DNA from: an uncultured beta proteobacterium
GTDB taxonomy: Bacteria > Pseudomonadota > Gammaproteobacteria > Burkholderiales > Burkholderiaceae
DNA: 6,191 nucleotides
NCBI GenBank assembly: GCA_903930665.1
Contig: CAIYZI010000018.1
Span: 1-6,191 of the forward strand
Direction of reading: 5' to 3'
Positions within the stretch are counted from its first letter, which is position 1. Every line of letters begins with the position of its first letter. Below, in pieces: positions 1 to 5,042 of the stretch. Under the pieces are notes generated by a model. It had not been told where the DNA came from. It worked only from the letters and a program-made list of their open reading frames with translations, and ran no database searches. Made by a program: the position numbers and the translations under genes.

Positions 1-130
1 AGCTAATATCAGCATCAAGGACAAATGGATATCCTTTCTCAATAAACTCCATCAGATCAATACCAGGCTCTTTATCGGCAGCACGGAATCGTAGGACTAG
101 CACGTCCACCTTTGCCCTAACAAATGCCAC
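1..130 (-). CDS. Unidentified partial reading frame, cut by the left window edge
   Basis: The minus strand is open from position 130 to the window edge (43 codons; in-frame TAG at 133-131). Its last 30 or so codons have protein-like composition, including RFRAADKEPGIDLMEF and KGYPFVLDADIS, with charged and hydrophobic residues alternating as in a strand-helix-strand fold. I do not recognise the family. Possible starts are GTG codons at 130, 109 and 103 and an ATG at 52, none with a clear ribosome binding site. From about position 102 upward the same DNA encodes an alanine dehydrogenase remnant on the other strand, so this gene has probably lost its own beginning at that junction, or it starts very near it. 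It could instead be a chance open frame; only the part outside the window can decide. Confidence 0.35.
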   Translation of the reverse strand, partial: MAFVRAKVDVLVLRFRAADKEPGIDLMEFIEKGYPFVLDADIS

Positions 131-299
131 CTATCCTTTTGTAGAGGCTTTAGCAAATCGAGGGGTTATTGAAGCACTTTCAATAGATCACCACTTGCGC
201 AATGGTTTAAGCGTTCATCGCGGCAATCTCACTTCAAAGCCAGTTGCCCAAGCGCAGGGTTTAGATTTTGTGATGGCGGAAGAGTTATTGGTGGCTTAG
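102..299 (+). pseudogene. ald: Alanine dehydrogenase, C-terminal remnant
   Basis: This frame encodes the final 65 or so residues of NAD-dependent alanine dehydrogenase, which interconverts L-alanine with pyruvate and ammonia. The diagnostic stretch is TSTFALTNATYPFVEALANR, matching the family's conserved TSTxALTNATxPYVxxLA segment, then GLSVHRGNLTSKPVAQAQGL, which matches the family's last helices, and a natural-looking end at TAG 297-299. Full-length enzymes have about 370 residues. Upstream of codon 102 the frame stays open to position 3, but that translation has no resemblance to the Rossmann domain that should precede it, and there is no start codon. I therefore read it as a truncated, inactive relic. 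The junction at about 95-105 coincides with the end of the unidentified minus-strand frame, which suggests a deletion or rearrangement. Confidence 0.75.
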
Positions 300-351
300 G
301 GGTAGATCCTAATGAAATTTTCATCAGCAGCTTGAATCTTTAAATGAAAAA

Positions 352-453
352 CCAAGGGGGCTGGTGTCTTAGGTGAAATAGTTGAGTTATGGATGGGGTA
401 ATCATCCTGTTTTCAAGCTAATTCCATTTACGATGCCAGCCTTTAAGGTTTTT
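352..453 (+). promoter_or_regulatory. Long inverted repeat with T-run: candidate structured leader or terminator
   Basis: Arm 359-368 (GGCTGGTGTC) pairs along its whole length with 432-441 (GATGCCAGCC), with two G-U pairs. Outward, three G-U pairs (356-358 with 442-444), an A-A/A-A mismatch and two C-G pairs (352-353 with 447-448) extend it. Inward, after a TTAG bulge, GTGAA 373-377 pairs with TTTAC 427-431. Inside sits a second hairpin, GGATG 391-395 with CATCC 403-407 around a 7-nt loop. Five T follow the outer stem directly (449-453). The element lies about 100 nt before a probable manganese exporter gene. It may be a regulated leader with its own terminator, or simply a terminator left from upstream genes. 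Genes of this exporter family in other bacteria are often preceded by the manganese-sensing yybP-ykoY riboswitch, but I could not find that element's conserved core here. Confidence 0.4.
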
Positions 454-551
454 GTAGTTCAGATCGTATCTATCCACCATATTTTTTTGGGTAAGATGCA
501 GGCTCAGCACTCTTGCTGCAAAATGGCCAACTTACTGAATTTACTGAATTT

Positions 552-1127
552 ATGGATTATTCCGTTGCAACACTCTCGGCTGGCGTTGTCGCTTTAGCTG
601 AAATGGGTGATAAAACCCAATTGCTCTCATTGATGTTGGCTGCACGCTATCCAAAGCATTCTTTGGCGATTATTGCCGGCATCTTCGTTTCCACTATCGC
701 CAATCATGCTTGTGCCGCTTTTTTAGGTCACTGGTTAACTACTTTATTAAGTCCAGAGGTCATGCGCTGGGTTTTGGGCTTTAGTTTTGTGGGGATTGGT
801 TTATGGCTTCTGGTGCCAGACAAAATTGATGATGCCGCAGGCTCCAAGGTAACTGACAAAGCATTGCAAATCTTTTTGCTGACGGTCGGCTTGTTCTTTT
901 TGGCTGAAATGGGCGATAAAACGCAAATAGCTACTATTGCCCTAGGCGCCCGTTATAACGATGTTTTCTCTGTTACGGTAGGCACCACTTTGGGGATGAT
1001 GGTGGCGAATGCTCCAGCGGTCTGGATTGGTCAAAAATTTACCAAACGTATGCCTATTAAATGGGTTCATGCGGTTGCTGCCGTCACCTTCATCGCCATT
1101 GGTGTCATTTCCTTGGTTTGGAATTAA
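552..1127 (+). CDS. TMEM165/GDT1 (UPF0016) family cation exporter, probably Mn2+
   Basis: A 191-residue inner-membrane protein with the family's two inverted halves. Each half carries the hallmark E-x-G-D-K-T motif: AEMGDKTQLL with Glu17 and Asp20, and AEMGDKTQIA with Glu119 and Asp122; both are followed by an A/G-ARY turn. About six hydrophobic helices are visible (roughly 5-30, 37-60, 69-89, 105-132, 137-160, 169-190), with a charged cytoplasmic-type linker at 90-103. Bacterial members such as MneA of Vibrio cholerae export Mn2+; eukaryotic members move Mn2+ or Ca2+ against protons. I chose ATG 552 because MDYSVATLSAGVVALAE matches usual family N-termini. The frame also opens at TTG 513, adding 13 polar residues. 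Neither start has a strong Shine-Dalgarno sequence. The gene stands 74 nt before pepN with no clear terminator between. Confidence 0.9.
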   Translation: MDYSVATLSAGVVALAEMGDKTQLLSLMLAARYPKHSLAIIAGIFVSTIANHACAAFLGHWLTTLLSPEVMRWVLGFSFVGIGLWLLVPDKIDDAAGSKVTDKALQIFLLTVGLFFLAEMGDKTQIATIALGARYNDVFSVTVGTTLGMMVANAPAVWIGQKFTKRMPIKWVHAVAAVTFIAIGVISLVWN

Positions 1128-1166
1128 TGCCTTACTCCCTCAATTTCTCCAAATAGGTAAAAGGCA

Positions 1167-1204
1167 CTGAAGGAACTTCATAGGGCGTCTAAAATTGCCC
1201 TATG
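1167..1204 (+). promoter_or_regulatory. Candidate pepN promoter giving a leaderless mRNA
   Basis: A TAAAAT -10 hexamer lies at 1190-1195 and a weak -35-like CTGAAG at 1167-1172, with 17 nt between them. A -10 in this place would start RNA at about 1202, which is the A of the pepN ATG. There is no Shine-Dalgarno sequence at normal spacing (the only GAAGGA, near 1169-1174, is nearly 30 nt from the start), consistent with leaderless translation. This is inferred from motif and spacing only. Confidence 0.4.
1179..1204 (+). repeat. Perfect 8-bp inverted repeat that includes the pepN start codon
   Basis: CATAGGGC at 1179-1186 and GCCCTATG at 1197-1204 are exact reverse complements around a 10-nt spacer that contains the TAAAAT hexamer. 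The final ATG is the pepN start codon. In a transcript reading through from upstream, the stem would bury the start codon. At the DNA level the palindrome brackets the -10 and could be an operator. An 8-bp perfect match at this spacing is uncommon but possible by chance. Confidence 0.5.
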
Positions 1205-3811
1205 AATACTGAACTCCCAAAGAGCTTTCGTCGGCTCGATTACCTTCCCCCTCACTACACCTTCGGGCAAGTCGAATTAGATTTCGCCTTGGATCCCGCA
1301 AGAACGATCGTCAAGAGTCGGATTGAGGTTATTCCGGGCGCGAGTTTCAAGGCTGGCACGCCTCTAGTACTCCAGGGTCAGGAGTTAGAGTTTGTCAGTT
1401 TGCGCATCAATGGAGAGGCGCATCGCCATTTTGAGTTGACACCAGAGTCGCTTTCGATTCATTCGTTACCGAACGAAGGTAAAGACCCTTTTGTTGTGGA
1501 GATCATTTGCATCTGCGCTCCAGAGAAAAATACCACTCTGATGGGTTTGTATGTTTCCAATGGAAATTTCTTTACTCAGTGCGAGGCTGAGGGCTTCAGA
1601 AAGATCACTTACTTTTTGGATAGGCCTGATGTCATGGCGCGCTATCGCGTCACTTTGACGGCGCGTGAAGCTGAGTGTCCTGTGCTTTTATCTAACGGCA
1701 ATTTACTTGCTATAGAAAAACTCCCAAATGGTTGGCATAGTGCAACTTGGGAAGATCCATTTCCTAAGCCATCTTATTTATTCGCCTTAGTGGCCGGTAA
1801 GCTAGAGTGCATTGAAGAAACCATAAGCTCAGGCAGTGGTGCAAAAAAGCTATTGCAGATTTGGGTTGAACCGCATGATCTGAAAAAAACTCGTCATGCT
1901 ATGGATTCGTTAATTGCCTCGATTCATTGGGATGAAAAACGCTTTGGATTGGAATTGGATTTAGAGCGTTTCATGATTGTTGCAGTTGGTGATTTCAATA
2001 TGGGGGCGATGGAAAATAAAGGCCTCAATATTTTCAATACAAAGTTTGTATTAGCTCAACCAGAAACCGCTACCGATGCTGACTTTGCCAATATTGAAAG
2101 CGTGGTCGCACATGAATATTTTCATAACTGGACGGGCAATCGCGTTACCTGCCAGGATTGGTTTCAGCTTTCTTTAAAAGAGGGCTTGACAGTATTTAGA
2201 GATCAAGAATTTTCCGCCGATCAAATGGGTAGCGAGTCCGGTAGGGCAGTAAAGCGTATTGAGGATGTTCGTTTATTGCGTCAACTGCAATTTCCAGAAG
2301 ATGCGGGTCCCATGGCCCATCCCATCCGTCCTGATGAATATCAAGAGATCAACAATTTTTATACGGTAACGGTTTATGAGAAGGGCTCCGAAGTGGTTCG
2401 GATGTATCAAACCCTTCTGGGCAAAGAGGGTTTCCGTAAGGGAATGGATCTTTACTTTAAGCGCCATGATGGACAGGCTGTCACTTGCGATGATTTTTTA
2501 ATGGCTATGGCCGATGCCAATGCTTGTGACTTAACGCAATTTAAGAATTGGTATAGCCAGGCAGGTACGCCTAGGGTGAAAGTTGAGGAGCGCTATGATG
2601 CTGCTGCCAAGCAATATCACCTCACCTTGATCCAAAGTTGCGCACCTAGCTTAGGTCAGGCAGTCAAGAAGTCATTTCATATTCCATTGAAAATGCGCCT
2701 ACTTACTACTGCAAATGATCAGCCTGAAAAATTGCTCGAGCTTATTGAAGAAAAGCAGTCATGGACTTTTGAGAATATTTCAGAGCGTCCAGTTTTATCG
2801 ATCAATCGTGATTTTTCTGCTCCAATTCATCTCGACTTTAAACAGAGTGAAACCGATTTATTGACCCAATTTTCTAGTGACGATGACGCTTTTAATCGCT
2901 GGGAAGCCGGTCAAAAATTGGCTATGCAAATGATTTTAGAAAATCGTTTGCCTGATGCTCAATTTATTGGGGCGTATCGTAATCTTTTACAGGACCAAAC
3001 ATTGGATCCTGCGTTTAAGGATCTGGCATTAACCCTTCCAGCAGAAACGTATCTTTACGAGCAATGTGAAAGCGTTGACCCTCAACAGATTTACAGTGCG
3101 CGCCGAGCGTTTCGTCATGCTATTGCAAGCGAGTTAAATCCCGAGTGGATGCAGTTGTATCGGCAGATGCAAACGCCTGGCGCATTTAGCCCGGATGCAA
3201 TAAGTGCGGGCAAACGCGCACTGAAGAATTTATCCTTAAGCATGTTGCTTGAAGCGGATATTCCTGAAGCGGCTTTAATGGCTGAGGCTCAATACCAGAA
3301 CGCCAATAACATGACTGATCGCTATGCCGCCTTAGGCGCTCTTGTGGTTCATGGTGCGCCTCAGGCTAAGGTCTGTCTGGATGACTTCTACCAACGCTTT
3401 TCTGATGAAGCGTTAGTGATTGATAAGTGGTTTGCTTTGCAATCGACCCGCCCTCCGATTGCTAACGTAGAGGCAACCCTGAATACTGTTGAGCGTTTGC
3501 GTGAGCATGAAGCCTTCAAAATGAACAACCCTAATCGCGTACGTAGCGTTATTCACGCATTTTGTATGAATAACCCCTCTGGATTCCATCAAAAAGATGG
3601 TAGCGGTTACGCATTTTGGGCAGATTCAGTATTGGCTTTAGATCCCATTAACCCTCAGGTAGCAGCTCGCCTAGCTAGAGCCTTAGATCGCTGGAGGGTC
3701 TTTGCCCAGCCCTATCAAAATCAGATGAGGGCTGCTTTGGAGCGGGTTGCAGCTTGCTCGAGTCTTTCTGCGGACGTGAGAGAGGTAATCTCAAAGGCGC
3801 TAGGAAGCTAA
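1202..3811 (+). CDS. pepN: Aminopeptidase N (M1 family zinc metallopeptidase)
   Basis: An 869-residue protein, almost the length of E. coli PepN (870), which removes N-terminal residues from peptides in the cytoplasm as a late step in protein turnover. The N-terminal beta domain spans about 1-190. The thermolysin-like catalytic domain (about 190-445) holds the exopeptidase motif GAMEN at 268-272 and the zinc site HEYFH at 304-308 (ligands His304 and His308, catalytic Glu305). The third ligand is Glu327 in LKEGLTVFRDQEF, and the transition-state tyrosine is Tyr392 in VYEKG. RHDGQAVTCDDF (421-432) and WYSQAGTP are typical of the bacterial PepN branch. A small beta domain and a helical C-terminal domain complete it. 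No key residue is missing and the frame is intact. The start at ATG 1202 gives MNTELPKSFRRLDY, a usual PepN beginning. fbp follows closely, so the two are probably co-transcribed. Confidence 0.97.
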   Translation: MNTELPKSFRRLDYLPPHYTFGQVELDFALDPARTIVKSRIEVIPGASFKAGTPLVLQGQELEFVSLRINGEAHRHFELTPESLSIHSLPNEGKDPFVVEIICICAPEKNTTLMGLYVSNGNFFTQCEAEGFRKITYFLDRPDVMARYRVTLTAREAECPVLLSNGNLLAIEKLPNGWHSATWEDPFPKPSYLFALVAGKLECIEETISSGSGAKKLLQIWVEPHDLKKTRHAMDSLIASIHWDEKRFGLELDLERFMIVAVGDFNMGAMENKGLNIFNTKFVLAQPETATDADFANIESVVAHEYFHNWTGNRVTCQDWFQLSLKEGLTVFRDQEFSADQMGSESGRAVKRIEDVRLLRQLQFPEDAGPMAHPIRPDEYQEINNFYTVTVYEKGSEVVRMYQTLLGKEGFRKGMDLYFKRHDGQAVTCDDFLMAMADANACDLTQFKNWYSQAGTPRVKVEERYDAAAKQYHLTLIQSCAPSLGQAVKKSFHIPLKMRLLTTANDQPEKLLELIEEKQSWTFENISERPVLSINRDFSAPIHLDFKQSETDLLTQFSSDDDAFNRWEAGQKLAMQMILENRLPDAQFIGAYRNLLQDQTLDPAFKDLALTLPAETYLYEQCESVDPQQIYSARRAFRHAIASELNPEWMQLYRQMQTPGAFSPDAISAGKRALKNLSLSMLLEADIPEAALMAEAQYQNANNMTDRYAALGALVVHGAPQAKVCLDDFYQRFSDEALVIDKWFALQSTRPPIANVEATLNTVERLREHEAFKMNNPNRVRSVIHAFCMNNPSGFHQKDGSGYAFWADSVLALDPINPQVAARLARALDRWRVFAQPYQNQMRAALERVAACSSLSADVREVISKALGS

Positions 3812-3828
3812 CTTTTTGAAGAACAGGG

Positions 3829-3834
3829 CAAAAT
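3829..3834 (+). promoter_or_regulatory. Possible -10 element ahead of fbp
   Basis: CAAAAT in the context AGGGCAAAATAGAGCC resembles the TAAAAT element before pepN and lies in the short pepN-fbp gap. No good -35 is seen 16-18 nt upstream. It could give fbp an internal promoter with RNA starting near 3841, in addition to read-through from pepN. Weak evidence. Confidence 0.22.
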
Positions 3835-3865
3835 AGAGCCTAATTAATGATTGATACGCATCTTG

Positions 3866-4903
3866 ATGCTAGACCCTACGGAGAATGTCCTTTTGAACGC
3901 CCCAAGTAACTTTAATACCAATCTTAAGCAGTATTTACAAACCACGCAGGTGGGAGGCGCTGCAGTTCCTGCGGGTTTGCAAGAGCTGCTTTTGGCGGTT
4001 GCTGATACCTGCTCAACACTGAGTCATGAAGTTGCGCAAGGTGCTTTGATAGGCTTATTGGGTTCAGCTGGTACGGGAAACGTTCAGGGTGAAGTGCAGC
4101 AAAAGCTGGACATTATTGCCAATGATTTATTAATTGAGGGTGTGCAGCATTGCAAGTCCTTGGCTGGATTAGCTTCTGAAGAAGTGGAATTGCCAATGGT
4201 GGTCCACGGTACAGGCGATTACTTATTGCTGTTTGATCCGTTAGATGGCTCTTCTAATATCGATGTAAACGTTTCCATTGGAACGATTTTTTCTGTTCTA
4301 AAAAAGCAAGATCCCAATGCTCCAATGCAAACTTCAGATTTCTTACTATCAGGACGCCATCAAGTTGCTGCGGGCTATGTTGTTTATGGCCCTCAAACTA
4401 CCTTAGCCTTAACCTTAGGTGAGGGTGTGGTGATGTTCACTTTAAATAAAACTACTGGCGAGTTTTTATTAATCAAACACGCTGTTGAAATTGCGCATTC
4501 CACTAAAGAATTTGCGATCAATATGTCCAATATGCGTCACTGGGCTGAGCCTGTGCGCCGTTATGTTGATGAGTGCTTGGCTGGTGTGAGTGGCGAGCGT
4601 GACAAAGATTTCAATATGCGCTGGATTGCTTCTATGGTTGCGGATGTGCATCGTGTGCTTTCTCGTGGGGGTGTCTTTATGTACCCATGGGATCAACGTG
4701 AACCCCATAAACCTGGTAAGTTGCGTCTGATGTATGAAGCAAACCCAATGAGCTTTTTAGTAGAGCAAGCTGGTGGCGCTTCTACCAATGGCGATCAACT
4801 CATTATGGATTTGGTGCCAACAGATTTGCACGAACGGGTTTCAGTCATGCTGGGTTCTAAAGAAGAAATTGAGCGCTTGCAGCGGTATCACGCTAAAGCG
4901 TAA
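3866..4903 (+). CDS. fbp: Fructose-1,6-bisphosphatase, class I
   Basis: Hydrolyses fructose 1,6-bisphosphate to fructose 6-phosphate, the committed step of gluconeogenesis, in the cytoplasm. Numbered from ATG 3866 (345 residues), the conserved blocks appear in order: NVQGEVQQKLD at 72-82, the metal-binding ASEE near 103-106, the class I signature DPLDGSSNIDVNVSIGTIFS from 124, the substrate-binding RWIASMVADVHR at 252-263, and GKLRLMYEANPMSFLVEQAG at 284-303 with metal-ligand Glu292. All key residues are present. The start is uncertain. ATG 3866 is the only in-frame ATG before the conserved region but lacks a Shine-Dalgarno sequence. TTG 3851 would give 350 residues. TTG 3893, 9 nt after GGAG 3880-3883, would give 336, closest to the family's usual 330-340. 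The gene begins 54 nt after pepN and ends 26 nt before a strong terminator. Confidence 0.96.
   Translation: MLDPTENVLLNAPSNFNTNLKQYLQTTQVGGAAVPAGLQELLLAVADTCSTLSHEVAQGALIGLLGSAGTGNVQGEVQQKLDIIANDLLIEGVQHCKSLAGLASEEVELPMVVHGTGDYLLLFDPLDGSSNIDVNVSIGTIFSVLKKQDPNAPMQTSDFLLSGRHQVAAGYVVYGPQTTLALTLGEGVVMFTLNKTTGEFLLIKHAVEIAHSTKEFAINMSNMRHWAEPVRRYVDECLAGVSGERDKDFNMRWIASMVADVHRVLSRGGVFMYPWDQREPHKPGKLRLMYEANPMSFLVEQAGGASTNGDQLIMDLVPTDLHERVSVMLGSKEEIERLQRYHAKA
3880..3895 (+). promoter_or_regulatory. GGAG ribosome binding site with TTG, alternative fbp start
   Basis: GGAG at 3880-3883 is followed after 9 nt by TTG 3893-3895, in frame with fbp. It is the best Shine-Dalgarno and start pair near the beginning of the gene, and the protein made from it would begin 11 or so residues before the first conserved helix (LKQYLQTTQ). 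Sequence alone does not exclude the upstream ATG 3866 or TTG 3851. Confidence 0.35.
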
Positions 4904-4929
4904 ATTGATTAAAGCAATCGGTTTCAAGA

Positions 4930-4960
4930 AAAAATCCCAATCAAAATGATTGGGATTTTT
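4930..4960. terminator. Two-way intrinsic terminator between fbp and cphA
   Basis: Arms 4930-4943 (AAAAATCCCAATCA) and 4947-4960 (TGATTGGGATTTTT) are perfectly complementary over 14 bp around an AAA loop. The A-run on one side and the T-run on the other give a U-tail in both directions. The hairpin sits 26 nt after the fbp stop and 82 nt after the cphA stop, so it can end both convergent transcripts. The core GC content is modest (ATCCCAATCA), but the symmetry is complete. Confidence 0.92.
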
Positions 4961-4985
4961 AATGATTAGCTACAGATTTTCGGGT

Positions 4986-5040
4986 GAAGCTTAAGTAAGG
5001 TTTAAGTGAAGCTCAAGCAAAGCTCAAGCAAAGCTCAAGT
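4986..5040. repeat. Five tandem 11-bp units directly behind the cphA stop
   Basis: Units at 4986-4996, 4997-5007, 5008-5018, 5019-5029 and 5030-5040 follow the plus-strand pattern RARGYTYAAGY, with AAAGCTCAAGC as the central copy. The three units nearest cphA differ from each other only at their first and last bases; the two farthest have diverged further (GAAGCTTAAGT, AAGGTTTAAGT). Only two bases separate the last unit from the cphA TGA codon (5045-5043 read on the minus strand). The array lies in the 3' untranslated part of cphA, between its stop and the terminator. Confidence 0.85.
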
Positions 5041-5042
5041 AA

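Noticed and set aside
300..342. Frame ending GLGVDPNEIFISSLNL after the ald stop as another gene remnant
   Set aside because: Too short, no recognisable similarity, and it overlaps the ald tail in another frame.
344..376. 10-codon frame MKNQGGWCLR that could be a leader peptide
   Set aside because: Very short, with no Shine-Dalgarno sequence and no run of a regulatory amino acid; its bases are explained by the inverted-repeat arm.
359..441. tRNA-like outline: 7-bp closing stem plus a 5-bp stem with a 7-nt loop
   Set aside because: The inner loop GGGTAAT lacks the U at position 33, no T-arm or D-arm stem forms, spacings are wrong and no CCA follows.
505..518. CAGCA-CTCT-TGCTG hairpin beside TTG 513
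   Set aside because: Only 5 bp and overlapped by an alternative TGCAG/CTGCA pairing; stems of this size are frequent by chance.
382..597. 71-codon plus-strand open frame (MSYGWGNHPVFK...)
   Set aside because: It overlaps the exporter start out of frame, covers the inverted repeat, has no recognisable domain and no ribosome binding site. It looks like a chance frame.
1128..1166. TGCCTT/AAGGCA inverted repeat after the exporter gene as a terminator
   Set aside because: 6-bp stem with a loop of over 20 nt and no T-run on either side; not a convincing intrinsic terminator.
2273..2467. Minus-strand open frame inside pepN
   Set aside because: Lies opposite the conserved catalytic and VYEKG region of pepN; antisense shadow.
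4469..4708. Minus-strand open frame inside fbp
   Set aside because: Antisense shadow of conserved FBPase codons, with no domain and no initiation signal.
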